From contig NAJO01000042.1 in NCBI GenBank assembly GCA_002077065.1, positions 248,001 through 312,000 of the forward strand: 64,000 nucleotides of DNA. Reading direction: 5' to 3'. The stretch's first letter is position 1. Each line of letters opens with the position of its first letter. The notes below the pieces were generated by a model. That model was not told the DNA's origin. It saw nothing but the letters and a program-made list of their open reading frames with translations, and made no database searches. This stretch comes from Cryoendolithus antarcticus. Lineage: Eukaryota > Ascomycota > Dothideomycetes > Cladosporiales > Cladosporiaceae. Made by a program: the position numbers and the translations under genes. This document shows, piece by piece, positions 21,435 to 33,367 of the stretch.

Positions 21435-23088
21435 GAAATGGCCGTATACGTCCATGTGTACGTCCTCGATTTGACTGCCAATCTCCGGACGCAATCATAA
21501 TCGCCAACGATCCATTCACGAGCTCTATGGACCGATCTCGAAGTATTCGCGTCAGTGTGGGCTGTCCGCGCTACTGCAGTCTGGACCATTCGACTATCAC
21601 CACGCTGGCTATGACACCAAATTAAAGATACGCTACTGCCCGCGCTCTCTGCGAACGCTTTCAGACAGTAAGCCCATAATTTGCGTCATGCAAGTACTAC
21701 CTTTGAAGGTGCAGAAGCACGATAGCGATCGTACGCCCAGCTCACTGGAACCACGGTGTTACTGCACGCGACGTTACATTAAGTTGCCGATCAAGCTTGT
21801 ACCTGCAACGGTTCATGAGACTGACATTCTACTGTCGAAGTAGTCTCACAGACCTGCAGACTCTGAGCAGGTATCTTGCCTGCAGAAGACCTGTGAGTAG
21901 CTTCGGATGTATTGCTCTGTTTGTGTCAAAGCTACTGCGGAAGCAGTGTCCTCCGAGAAATCGCTTGGCGTTACAGCTACCTTAGTGCTGAGGAAGTTGA
22001 TCTCGAGTGGACACTCATCCGCAGCCATGAACCAATGCCAAAACTGCGGGCCATGGAGTTCTCTTCGAAGTCAGTGTGCATGCGCCTGCGAGACCTTGAG
22101 GCATTCAAGATTATCTATTGTTCCATGACCGAGATTGCGGTGCTAGAGATCTTTGCGGACTGGTCGAACTACCTTGTCGAAGAACCCGCTCTGAGTCACC
22201 ATCGAACGACGAGGGGCTATCACCGGATCCGACGACCATCTAGGGTCCTTGCTATGAACGTGACGGAGGACAGCTTGCGAGTGAAAAGAAGACCACATCT
22301 TTCACCCACTCGCTACGCAAAGCGCAGGAACGACACGCCCACCTGAAAGTTCCCACTGACGCTCGCGCATCCATGCCCACTATCGCCCTGCCCCGCCCAG
22401 CGTCAGCACTAACACCTCATTAGTGCTCCCCTACCCGGCTCATCACCCGCCTCGCCTATCTCAGCACTAAGGCAAGGCGTGCACGGAGCACTAGATCTGA
22501 CAGCAAAGACCTTCCTGGGAAGGCTAGAAGGGCTTAGCGCCGTTCACTGATCATGTCTGATCAATGGCGTGCTGGTCGCAACTTGCTAGCGAGCTTGAAC
22601 GATGTCGCGCCGGTGACGCTGGCTTGCATCGCAGCGCAAGTGCTGATCTTCGCTTTCGCTTAGCGGTGCTTAGACGCTTTGCTGGGACCCAAGTACCAAA
22701 TTTTTAACCAGCAGCGGCCAGTGAATTGCTGTCAATACGGACGAAACTCCGTGACAAGTCATATGCCTAGTAGCGTTCTGGATGGCATGAGCGCCAAGGA
22801 TGGGAAGACTACAGCACAAGACCGGGGCAATGTTCAGGAGTAGACGTAGCAGAACTCAGATGGTCAGCTTTGCGTAGTTTTACGAGTGCCTGCGGCGTGT
22901 CGGCGCCACATGCACATGCACCAAATACATGTCGTTTCGTTACAATCATTAGGCCCGTCCCAGACCTTTCGCGTCCGCAGACGCATGCAGCGCTGTTTTG
23001 CTACCTCCCACACTTCTGGACACTCCGAGAGTGTAATGAGCGACACTCATAGCTTCACTCCAGCACCGAAAGCAGTTCACCCCCCTCG
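21435..23088. other. Intergenic with a small hairpin
   Basis: 1.65 kb. The longest frame (21912-22346, plus) has no ATG near its start and no recognisable motif. A perfect 8-bp inverted repeat lies at 22405-22427. No gene is supported. Confidence 0.5.
22405..22427. repeat. Perfect 8-bp inverted repeat, 7-nt loop
   Basis: AGCACTAA (22405-22412) and its exact complement TTAGTGCT (22420-22427) flank CACCTCA. Further AGCACTA copies occur within about 90 bp downstream. The arrangement could be a dimeric protein-binding site or a chance hairpin. Confidence 0.7.
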
Positions 23089-25635
23089 TTAGCTCCTCGT
23101 CTCCTCTACGCCCACACTCGGACTCCTCGAAACTTGCCCTGCCAGCCCGCTCGTGGTGACTACCAATGCAGGCGGCCCTAGCTGCCCTGCCGCCACCGAC
23201 CTCTTCTCAGGCAGCGGCTCGTCCTTCATGCAAGCGTTCTCCAACATGTTAGTCCACTTCCCACTAGTACCCGCATGGCTATGCTTCAAGTGCTGCCTGA
23301 AATGATCCGCTCGGAAAAACTTCTTCGTCTTGTTGCACTCTCCGAACTTATGCACGGTGTTGAGATGCTCCGATCGAGCTGCGAGATCCGGTGGGTTTGG
23401 GAAATCTTCGCCGCAATAGCCGCATATATCTGAATAGCGGCCTGTGAATGAGGCGTGGTAGGCTGCTTCAGGGCCGGAAAGGGTGGCACAAGACCATGAG
23501 TGGTGACGTAGGTGGAGGGAGTTCTGATGGCGTTCGGCTTCGTTCTTGTTCTTGAAGCGGTTCGGGCAATAGGCGCAGGTGTATTGCTTCTCGGCTTCGT
23601 GGGTGCTGTACCATCATTAGTACATGTACGCCTGTAAAAGCGCACACGGGGAGAGTGACATACCGGAGATCATCCTCGCTGTCAAACTTTTTCGGCTTCT
23701 TGGGACAGCACTCGCACATGAAGGCACCCTGAGACTGTGGCGAGAGAGGCTGGCGAGGTGATTGCTCAGTATCGGCTACAGCACGTTGCAATTTTGCGTG
23801 CCCATTCTCGGCAGATACGTGGCGTTGATGATAGACTGCAGCTGTACCAGGACTGATGTTCATGTCCCTCGTTGCGCTGATCGGGGTAAGACTTCGGAGC
23901 TCGGGATCGATGGCCGGAGATAGCCCTCCCGGCGAGAGGCGACCAGAGGCATAGCTGGTAGCACTGCTCGGAATACTCGGTATACTTAGTGAAGATCCAA
24001 GAGAGCCGTGGCGAGGTCCCCAAGACGAGGCTGAGGATAGCGAGCCGTGATTAGGGTGGTATCGAGAAACAGGAGAGCCGCGGTTGGGTAGCTGTTGCAT
24101 TGACTGCATCGAACGTCGATGGTATAGATCATTGTGAGGGACACCAGATGCGCTGCTCACGGAAGTGCGCTCGAGGTATTGTAAGTCTCGCGGTGGTGAG
24201 GAAGCTCGTCGCTTGACCCCAACTTTTCCATTCGCGTAATCGTCGCTGCCCGAGGGGCTGCGATCATGCAGCACCAGTCCACTCATGTGGTCGTCGTCCA
24301 TCGGAGATGCTTCGTTGACAAACATTGAGTGATCGTAGCTGCCTCGGTGCAAGGCTGAATCCTCAAATACCACGCTTCCATTCCGCGTCTGTGCGCGGCT
24401 CGACCCGCCACTCGTACCGTGATCCCAGAAACCGCTGAATCCTGGGGAAATCGCACCGGATGCTGGTATACTCACAGCCCATCTGCCATTACCCGGAGAA
24501 TCAATAGAAGTGATAGAGCTGTGGCGTCGCTCGTGCGATGGCATTGTAAGTGGCCTAAGCTGACTGTTACTTCGCTCGCTTTCCGCCAGACTCATCTGCG
24601 CGGGGTCTTGCATGTTCGCTGGGAAAGACACAGAGGACTGCCGTCTCGAGTTTGGCGTGCTAGGACCGCCGATGCGACTCAGTAGTTGTTTGTCGTAAGC
24701 TTGCGAGGATCCCTCAAGCGTTGTTTGTTCAAGCCTTCGTTCGCTTTGTAGTCTGTCGACCATGTCAGCAATCCGTCCCTCTCTAGCTACAGCCTGCATA
24801 TATGACTGAGATGTGGTTGGACAAGGCGTGTCCTGCGTGGGGAAACGCGGATGCGCAATCTCCGGCATGTGGAATACCACGTTCGCTCTCCTCGTTGCGC
24901 AACAGGATTCTCACGGTACGCTCGGCTCGCTTGAGAGTACTGATCGACGCCACCGTGCTAGTGAAAGAGTGCGTGGCAAGTGGGATACTCTCAAAACAGA
25001 CCACGATGCCCTTAAATTCTGCGAGGGCGATCTGCGAGTGTGGCCGGCGCGCGAGTAACTTCGTACGTAAGAAGGAGCCTAGAGCAACCTCCAGGCCTTG
25101 TAAAGCATCACAAGTGCTGCATTGCAACCGTGTCCCGGCAGTGGAGCCTACATGGGACGACCATTGCTGATCGCAAGAGCCCAGTCCATCGACTGGGATT
25201 TGAGTTGGAAAGGGAGCCATACCTGTAGTTTGACTTCCGCTTCGATCCATCCTCGTCACTATTGTGATCGTCCGCCATCTCACATTCCTGCCCAGTGCCT
25301 GTCACAGTAGAGATTGAGCTGCCTCTCCGATTAACGTTCCGCTGGTCAAGTCGCATGCTCCCCAGATGCTTGCTCTTACTACTCCCACTCCCAAGCAGAC
25401 TCGAGCCTGGCTGTACAGCGGCCGCACGGCCGAAGTCTAGAGACTCTGGATTGTTTCCCCATTGCCAGCCAGGATCTCGTCCACTTGTGAGGCCAGCGAT
25501 GTTGGAGGGAGGTGGTAGGGGTGGAGGTATAGGCTCTTGCGCCATAGGCACAGGAATCGGAGAGGCAGTATAAGATGCGTACGGTGAAGGGTAGCGATGG
25601 TGGTGTGAGATGCGAATTGAAGGTGTGGTCGACAT
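23089..25635 (-). CDS. C2H2 zinc-finger transcription factor
   Basis: Exons 25223-25635 (ATG 25635, 'MSTTPSIRISHHHRYPSP'), about 23664-24890, and 23089-23605. The last intron (23606-23663) is certain: GTATGT donor, TACTAAT branch point, TACAG acceptor. The first intron is uncertain. The donor at 25222 is clear, but the acceptor could be at 24891 (332-nt intron, phase fits) or there may be a small extra exon. The N-terminal 500 residues are Ser/Pro-rich. The C-terminus has zinc-finger-like segments: 'CECCPKKPKKF', 'CAYCPNRFKNKNEAERHQ' with 'NSLH', 'CGYCGEDF' ... 'HLNTVH', and 'FFRADHFRQHLKHSH'. This pattern is common to a class of filamentous-fungal C2H2 regulators. Targets are unknown. It shares a 1.4 kb upstream region with YVH1. 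Confidence 0.82.
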
Positions 25636-27067
25636 AGCAGAGTGCGGGCCGCAGATCGAGTCCCCAAACTGAGACACTTGCTACAAATGCGATATGCGGT
25701 AGCGACTGTGCACGCTGAAGCTTGTCGAAGACGGAGCAACCTGTGGCGCCTCTGGAAGCGCGCGCCAGCCCTGTCTCGTGCAGCTGATCAACAGCAGTGG
25801 TGGATGGGTAAGCTGATGAGGCAAGAAATAGAGGTCATGCGCGTTGGCGGGCGTTAGACGGCGTTAAACTTCCGAGAGTAAGAGGGCCATCAAGGTGGGA
25901 GACTGGGCAAAAATAGGGAGGACATAGTCGACAGTGTATACAGGACCCGCAATTCCTCGCTACAGATGCAGAAGGGTTTACTACTAGCCCACAGGAGCAT
26001 GCATGAGGTTGCAGGTGGAAAGCGTTTTGAAAGTGCCAAGACCAGCCCTGTGCGTGCTACGACCATGGTGGCCTGTGCAACGTGCATGTGTCTGCATACT
26101 CGCGCGGTGGTAATAACCGAAATGCTTACCCCCAGCCGTCGTTGCAGCGTTTGAGTTATCGTGAAGCTGCAAGCTGCGAGTCACTCGCTCATTCTGGCAG
26201 CTCAATTTGCACTCTTTGAGCTGCAGTATGGCACCTGAAGCATGTGTCCGAAGTCTGGAAAGACCCACTTCATTGCATTGACCCCCGGGGCGGTAGTGAC
26301 AAGCATGCCTGCGACGATTTGCTGGGGATTTGCATGAGCGCGTAGGGTGACACTACGTTGAGAAGAATTTGCGCAGGTCCTGTCGATCCCATGTCGCACA
26401 CATCAGATATTGCGCTATTGAACGGCGTTGACCTCCGCCAAGAGCTTTAGCAGAGCTTGCCGGCATCTAGGTACTACATGTTACGCCAGCCCTATCCACA
26501 GCTCCCACGACTCGCAGGATTCGCGTTGTAGCTGCTGCTGACCGACGTCTGTTCACCCAAAGTGGTGGGGTGCTGTAGCCGCCGCGGCTAGAGTGGCGAT
26601 CGTGACCTCCCAAGTGCAGACCCACGTAACGGTAAAGCGGCAATGTCTAAAGCTTGACCACCGCCTGCGCGCGTATGGTAGCATTACAGAGCGGAGTCCC
26701 TCCTGATAGAACATGAGCGCGGCGAACGGCCGAGTTTCGCCGCGCTTGCCGGACAAAATTCGCTTCGGCGGCGCCGTCGCCACTCATGTGTTACAGCGAA
26801 GGAGGGGACACGGACTGAGTCTCCGTCTTCTTCGAGATCTCTACGCAGAAAGCTGATCAGCCCTGTTCGAGCGTGCAGGAAATCTCGGGTGCAGACGGTA
26901 GCTTTTGGCTTTGATGAAAGTGGAGAAGTCTCGTGGGAGCGGCGGGAGGGGTCTGGCCGCTGCCGCCCCCACTCAATCGTGACCCCATACAGGGAAACTG
27001 TTGCGATGACATCTCGAAGCAACGACTTGACATTCATATCGCTTCTAACAGTTGGACGAGACCGCGT
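25636..27067. promoter_or_regulatory. Long divergent upstream region, C2H2 gene / YVH1
   Basis: 1.43 kb between two divergent start codons. No convincing gene, though several short frames exist. A long upstream region is common for fungal regulators. Confidence 0.45.
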
Positions 27068-28481
27068 ATGGCTCTCTTGGATAAGGTCGCCGGCGACTGC
27101 AGGCTTTACATCGGTGGGTCCGTTCCGTCCATCCCCAGGCCTGACTCATGCACGCCATTTGGCCAGACCTCAAGCTGCATTGGCCGTCTGCGATCTAGCC
27201 TCTAATGCCTGTCTCAGTCTATTCACACTTCGGAGAAAGCCTGCACTACAGGAGATTGGTTTGACGCATGTCTTGAGCGTGCTGAGACTGCCTCTGGACC
27301 AAGACCTGTTCGCCGGCTACACGCACAAGGTGGTCGAGGTTGACGATGTCGACGACGAAAACCTACTGGAGCACTTGCCGGGTTGTGTAGCGTTCATCCA
27401 AGATGGTCTGGACTCTGGAGGAGCGGTGCTGGTGCATTGGTATGTTACATTCTACGTTCCTCATCATGTTTTTGTACAACATGGTTGAGTCAAGCATGCC
27501 ATATAATGCGATGCTCGACCTGACCATTGGTTGTGGCTGAATCGCATTAGTGCCACCTGCACTGTCACGATATTGACTTTGGCTGTGGAGCGTATCGCAG
27601 TCTTCGCAATTCGTTGAAGGCTGCTTGTGTGCACCATCGAGTGTACCTAGCACGATGTTGACAATGTTTATACAGCGCCATGGGCAAGTCCCGTTCCGCC
27701 ACTGCGATATGTGCCTACCTGATGCACACCCTCCACATCAGCGCCAGCGAAGCTCTTGCCCATCTTAGACAGACTCGCCCTTTCTGCGAGCCCAATGATG
27801 GCTTCATGAAGCAGCTCGAGCTGTACCATCAGATGGGAGCACCCGACACGGTCGAGGACCACCCGATCTACCAGCGCTGGCTGTACAAGCGAGAAGTGGA
27901 ATTCAGTGGAGCGTGTGGCCAAGCACCAGACGCAGACAAGATCCGCTTCGAAGATGAGCACGCTGGCAGAGTCTCGAAAGAAAGTCCAGCGGAGTTTGAG
28001 CTGAAGTGTAAGAAGTGCCGGTATCTCATCCCTCAACTTGTCCGTCGGCCACAAGACTCGTACTGATCGCACTCTCAGACGCCAACTAGCAACCTCGCCC
28101 TACCTTCTCCCTCACACGCTACCCACGAATCCGAACGCTCCCTCCACCGCTAACACGCCCATATCCTCACTTTCACCTGCCCCAGCTGCAGCATGTACTC
28201 ACTACTTCCTCGACCCGCTCTCCTGGATGCGAGCTGAACTCGAGCAAGGCAAACTCGAAGGCCGGCTGGAGTGTCCCAAGTGTAAAGCGAACGTCGGCAA
28301 GTACGCGTGGCAAGGCATGCGATGTAGTTGCCGAGCTTGGGTAGTGCCAGGCATCAGTCTGGCGAAGGGGAGGGTAGATGAGATGAAGCTGAGTGGTGGC
28401 TCGAGAGGTGAGGGCATGGGTATCAGACGGCCCCCTGGTGCTGTAAATGCGGGCGGTGGTCAGGCGAAGGAGAACTTGTAA
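27068..28481 (+). CDS. YVH1: Dual-specificity phosphatase Yvh1
   Basis: Needed in yeast for late 60S assembly (release of Mrt4). Four exons: 27068-27117, 27218-27439, 27676-28020 and 28079-28481, giving 339 aa, close to human DUSP12 (340). Splicing rebuilds the catalytic loop across intron 2: 'VLVHW' becomes 'VLVHCAMGKSRSAT', with Cys91 and Arg97 in the HCx5R motif. The C-terminus carries the zinc-binding domain: 'LKCKKCRRQL', then 'THYFLDPLSWM', 'ECPKCKANVGKYAWQGMRC' and 'CRAWVVPG'. Intron 2 is unusually long here (236 nt). The start 'MALLDKVAGDCRLYIGG' is the family's N-terminal strand. It converges on another cysteine phosphatase 330 bp downstream. Confidence 0.95.
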
Positions 28482-28811
28482 GGGACAGGGAAGGGATCAT
28501 TGGATGATGTGGCGGAGACATTGTATTACGTATTACTGTTCATACGCAGACTATTTCCATGGTCCTGCACATCGGCTTGCTATTCGTACTGCACGACGTG
28601 GCTTTCTAGTGATTCCGATCATTCAAATGCAATCGACCCGAAAGACCGCCAGCGCCAACGCTAAAAGCAGTAGTAATCCGTTCCATCCCATTTCGCGATG
28701 CAGTGCTGTACACCCACGTGCTTTCGCTTCCACACATCAGTTCCGACAAATCCGCTACAGCGGTGACATCACCACTAGCTCTCCTGACGTCCTCCTCATC
28801 CCCTCGACCAA
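28482..28811. other. Convergent spacer between two phosphatase genes
   Basis: 330 bp holding both 3' untranslated regions. Nothing else seen. Confidence 0.5.
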
Positions 28812-29825
28812 CTAGGCCATCGAGGCGAAGAAGCTCTGCTCGCCAACAGTAGGAGGAGGAGGCGACATCACGTCCTCGCACTCCATCACAGATACTTCGG
28901 CGTCAGGCACAACCCCCTCCATCACCGCGTCTTCTACCGCCTGCCTAACGTCGAATTTCTCTAGCCAATCAGAGACCTTCCTTGGGTCCACTGCTGCACC
29001 GCTGAGATCGACGCCGCTGTCAGCCTTGCTCTCGGCGGATCGAAGGCTCGTGTCGGAGCTCTCGATACCTTCTTCCGAGCCCAAGATCTCAACCAGCTTC
29101 TCGAGGGTGAGCGCCTTGACTTGGAGGAGTGTCTTGAGTGCGGGCCGGTGAGAGAAATCGCCACATTTAGTAGCGAATTCGAGAAGTGCTGCAGGCTGGA
29201 AAACCTTGGTGATGAATTCGATGTCGCCTGGCCGCGCCTTCGGGCTGGCATATGTGTCGTACTCGTGCAGAATGTCACTCATCCGCCAACCTTGCACCTT
29301 GCGCATGCATGCGATCACGCAGCCGGTCCGATGCTTGCCCTGATTGCAGTGGATATAGAGAGGGTAGTTTGCGATGTCCATTGTAACCAGTAGAGCTTCA
29401 CAGACGGACTCCACAGTGGTCGCGACATTGCCATCTTTGTTGGCGAGTATGTCCACGCGCTTGTGGGAGATGCAATCAACACTCAGATACTCGAGGTATG
29501 CCGCAGTGGGCTCAGTCGGCACAAAGCAGAGGACAGTCTTGACATTCAAGCATTCGAGAAATCTGAGGTTGCGGTCCTGAGGGAATGCTGAGCGGAAGAT
29601 CGCGTGTTCCTTGACCGCGCCGTAGTTCTTAGCGGGCGTGTAGAGTTGCAAGCGCGCCGGTACTAGGTCGTTGGCAGGAGAATCGGGACGTGTTGGAGGT
29701 GAAGGCGGTCTTGAAGTGCGCTCGATGCCCCCCATTGCCTGTGTGATACTTGATACGATCGTTGCGTCTGCTGCTTCGGCCGCCTGCTCCTCGACAACCT
29801 CCATCTGAGGTTCGCGCGGCTCCAT
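28812..29825 (-). CDS. Atypical (PFA-DSP) tyrosine phosphatase, Siw14/Oca family
   Basis: 337 aa from ATG 29825 ('MEPREPQMEV'). The frame extends 101 codons upstream without another ATG, so this start is preferred. The phosphatase domain spans about 60-215. It begins 'LYTPAKNYGAVKEHAIFRSA' (cf. Siw14 'NFGMVDxxIYRSGFP'), and its active site is 'HCNQGKHRTG' with Cys160 and Arg166. The form HCx2GKxRTG is characteristic of plant and fungal atypical dual-specificity phosphatases, several of which hydrolyse inositol pyrophosphates or act in oxidative stress response. The C-terminal 120 residues are acidic/Ser-rich and not seen in yeast Siw14. Which Oca/Siw14 paralogue this represents cannot be told from sequence alone. 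Confidence 0.88.
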   Translation of the reverse strand: MEPREPQMEVVEEQAAEAADATIVSSITQAMGGIERTSRPPSPPTRPDSPANDLVPARLQLYTPAKNYGAVKEHAIFRSAFPQDRNLRFLECLNVKTVLCFVPTEPTAAYLEYLSVDCISHKRVDILANKDGNVATTVESVCEALLVTMDIANYPLYIHCNQGKHRTGCVIACMRKVQGWRMSDILHEYDTYASPKARPGDIEFITKVFQPAALLEFATKCGDFSHRPALKTLLQVKALTLEKLVEILGSEEGIESSDTSLRSAESKADSGVDLSGAAVDPRKVSDWLEKFDVRQAVEDAVMEGVVPDAEVSVMECEDVMSPPPPTVGEQSFFASMA

Positions 29826-31615
29826 GATCTTTGTGATTCGTGTGGGAGTGATATGAGAATATGCGCGCTTCCTGAGTGTCTTTTGTGTTGCCTGTATCCG
29901 CAGCACTGTTGTTGGGTGACTTCGAGAGTGTCGCGTGCGCTGCTGGGTTATCGCTGCGTAGTGGAGTGTCCACAAGTCTGCCGAATATCTGCTGGAAATA
30001 AGATATCCGCCAAGCGAGCGCTTCACGTGTTCGCACTCCCGTCCTTTTCCCAGTCGTAACAGCTGAAAGCGTGAAGTGAAGTCACCCGATTCTGTGAGGC
30101 ACGCGAGCACTTCGAATCTGCGCCACACTGCATCAGCCCTCCGCTCCTACCTCGTCAGAGATGAAGGATGCAAGGACGACTCACTGTACCTCCCAGACTT
30201 CGGTCTCTCGTCCAACTACGACAGCAGCGACATCGTACAACTCATCGTTGCGGAAGAGTCGCTGGCGGTAGTGGGGTTGAGGTCCATCGTGAAGGCTTCG
30301 TGGTGGGCTAGCAATCAAGGCACCACAACACAACTCTCGAATAGATGTATAGTATTTACTATGGTTCTATGGAGGGGACGGAAATGTGTAATTATCAAAA
30401 TGACGTGTGCGAAAAAAGACTGCAGTCGCGAGGCTAGGTTCGCCGCGGATGAAGCGTCTCAGCAAAGGCTAAAATTTGTCCGCTCAGGATTGCCTGGTCG
30501 TCGGCGGATGCAGCGGCGTGGGGTGAGATTGGTCGTGTGCCTAAGGGGCTCATGCACGCCATAGCGCTTCTCATCTATTCTTCGCAAGGCTGACGGGACT
30601 GCTGACGACGGGAGAGGTGACTCGCATATGTCAGAGCATCGATCATAGGACCGTTGAAAGACATTTCCTCGCGAAGCGTCTTTTGGACAAAGATCTAGCC
30701 CGCTCGATAGCATTACAGCACTCTGCGGAGACAAGACTTCCAACTGAGACAGTCGTTCATCACATGCAAGCCCTCATGCACTCTCCCACACTCGGAGCAT
30801 ACCGCGCGCCACATCGTGGGGTGAAGGGTGTCTGCTGCAAGTCGCGCGACCACACCATCATCCTGCTGGGAGGTGTGCATGACTACGAGTGTGGAGGGAG
30901 GTAAGTCGATGTAGAGTCATGCGACGGAGAGCGCGGGTAACACAGCGATGAAGTTGCAAGTGGTCCGGAGATGGATCGCGGTCAAATATACACGATGCAT
31001 GTGCTTCCAGGCAGCGCAAAGGCAGATGTACGGCACAGCCGCATTGCAGCTGTAGCTCAGCTTAGCAGGGTAAGGGAGCCTGATGATCTGGCTACTCTCT
31101 TCGTTGCTCAGCTTATTGGTGATACGAGAGAGAGACGGCGGTCGATGCACAAGACATGACAGATTGTCGAGTTGACAGCGGCTGACGAGCAGCCACGCAG
31201 CGGCAGCGGACACATCCGACGCGCGACATGAAAGCTCAGGCGAGTGTTTCGGAGATCAAGGCACGCAATATACCTCCTGACAGTACCGCAAGGTAAGTGG
31301 AAGATGAAATGTGACACCACCCTCCCGATCTTGAAATGACAGTCATTTGCAACGCCATGGGTGGTTTCAATTACTGCAAAAATGCACCCCGAATGTCAAG
31401 AAAACCCCATCTCAAATTGTCCAGGCTGCCCCCTTCACGCTGCCATTCGCTTGTAGTACATTGTGTGTCTCATTCCGCATATAGCCCGCCTTCATGCCTG
31501 AACTTTGCTCGGGTTGTGGTCCAGGTCGATGCACAAGGTTGGGAGGTTTCGAGGTTGGTGTGTCGTGGTGGCCGGTAAGAAGTGTTTCGAAGAAGTAGTC
31601 GCAAATGGGGTATAT
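29826..31615. other. Intergenic, 5' of the phosphatase and 3' of RHO1
   Basis: 1.8 kb. Short frames at 30076-30564 and 30617-30904 (plus) lack a recognisable motif, and the former begins with GTG. No RNA gene was seen. The promoter of the phosphatase gene must lie at the left end. Confidence 0.45.
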
Positions 31616-32522
31616 CTAGAGGATCATGCACTTCTTCGACTTCTTCTGCCTTGTGAGCAGCGCTGCGCGTGTGGCGTGCTCGAACACCTCCCTAACGCCC
31701 TCGTTGGTCTTGGCGGAGCACTCGAGGTATTTCGTTGCGCCGATCTTCTTGCGAACGTCCTCAGCCTGTGAAGCATTGTCAATGTACTGCCCTGTCGCAG
31801 CTCGTGGTCTGTGTTCTCCATGCTTACCTGCTCGGGTGTGACCGGCTTTTGCGACGTCTTGTGCAGCTCTTCAATAGTCCTCTGGTCGTACCTCAGATCC
31901 TTCTTGCAGCCGACGAGGATGATGGGCAGGCCCTGGCAGAAATGCAAAACTTCCGAGATCCACTACGAAACACATCTCGTCAGTACGTTGTCTCGCCAAG
32001 CCTGGTGCAATACGCAAGGAGCACGTGAGCATCGGCTTACCTTCTCCTGCACGTTGTCGAGTGAGTCCGGCGAGTCGATGGCGAAGCAGATGAGGATAAC
32101 GTGCGAATCGGGGTATGACAAAGGTCGAAGGCGGTCGTAATCCTCCTGTCCAGCCGTATCCCAGAGTGCCAGCTCAACGTGTTTGCCATCTACCTCAACA
32201 TCGGCGACGTAGTTCTCGAAGACGGTGGGGACGTAGACCTGTTTTCTCTATGTTAGTGTCGCTTCCCTACTGGTTGTACGCAGATCTCGTGATGTGTGGC
32301 GGTTTTGCTATGGGCTTATCGCTTGTGGCAGACCGGATGCGCGGATAGGGGATTAAGGCATTGGCTGACGAACCTCCGGGAATGTGCCCTTCGAGAAGAC
32401 GCTGCGAGGTCAGTCAGTATGCCGTTGCCATCACCGCCAGTTGAGTCATCCTACATCAGCAAGCAAGTCTTTCCGCAAGCACCGTCTCCAACAATCACGA
32501 GCTTCCTGCGAATCTCCGCCAT
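31616..32522 (-). CDS. RHO1: Rho1 GTPase
   Basis: Membrane small GTPase regulating beta-1,3-glucan synthase, the cell-wall integrity kinase cascade and actin polarity. Five exons: 32455-32522, 32374-32401 (28 nt), 32041-32238, 31828-31962 and 31616-31765. They give 192 aa. All G motifs are intact: P-loop 'GDGACGKT' (12-19), switch I '[10 protein letters not shown]' (33-42), 'DTAGQE' (59-64), 'GCKKDL' (116-121; TKxD-equivalent) and 'CSAKT' (159-163). The Rho insert helix region is present. A polybasic 'RQKKSKK' stretch precedes the C-terminal CMIL box, whose final Leu predicts geranylgeranylation. Start [14 protein letters not shown] is canonical. Exon phases match throughout. Confidence 0.98.
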
Positions 32523-33367
32523 GAGCGCCGCTGTAGCCTGCTTATCGGAGTGAATTCGAGTTGACGAGGAAGTCAAGAACTATGCGCAAGTGCGTAATGA
32601 AGAAGTGGTGGGGTGTGGTGGTGGCAGTAGGGGAGGTAAGGTGGCAGTGAGGCGGTGTTGAGGCTTAAGGTGATGAGGTTGATGCGTCGGGATGGTTGTT
32701 GGTCACCGTACGAGCCTGCGGACGCGGCCCTTCCCGGTTTCAGATACGCCGGCGCAGTTTGCTCGAATTCGTCACGTTCGTGTCGCAGTAAGACGGGTTT
32801 TGAAGATGAGAGATTGACTAGCAAGGCTGCTGAGTTTGTCACAGTGTACAAGGTTGAGGCAATTGAATACTACGAGGCAATCGCGGAAAGGAAATTGACT
32901 GCATCGTGGTTGCTCCAGCACCAGGGCACGGACTGATAGGGCTGAGTCAGCTCGTCGTTCGCCACCAATTCGAGGTCATCACACTCGAGGACAATAAGCG
33001 ACGACGCGAGCGTCAATATAGCTGGCTGAATGACGTTCTGCTACTTCGAGAGACGGCGTTCTTGACGATACCTGCTGTGTCCATCTGCATGCTCAATCAC
33101 ATGAGCTCGCCTGCCCTAGCCTAGCTCTTAGCACGATTATGTTGCGCCTCTAACACTCCCCGTAACGGAGACTGTCAAGTGCCAAATTGAAGTGAGCCTC
33201 TGATGGTTCCTCGAACCCCTGTATGCCGGAAATCTGATCGCCCACGATCATGCAGGCCTTGCAAGCGCAAGCCTTTCCTGCACCATCTACACCATTCAAC
33301 CCTTCTTACGGTCCGGCACTCTCACACCCTCCATCGCAGTAGAGCTGTGCCGAAATAGGCATGACGA
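32523..33367. promoter_or_regulatory. Upstream region of RHO1
   Basis: 845 bp between RHO1 and the downstream end of a minus-strand F-box-like relic. Presumed RHO1 promoter; no gene seen. Confidence 0.45.

Noticed and set aside
20835..21494. 219-codon Leu-rich minus frame opposite VFA1
   Set aside because: Mirror of the Lys/Glu-rich coiled coil of VFA1; looks membrane-like only because of that.
21912..22346. 144-codon plus-strand frame
   Set aside because: Starts at TTG after a stop, with no ATG before its apparent coding part and no recognisable motif.
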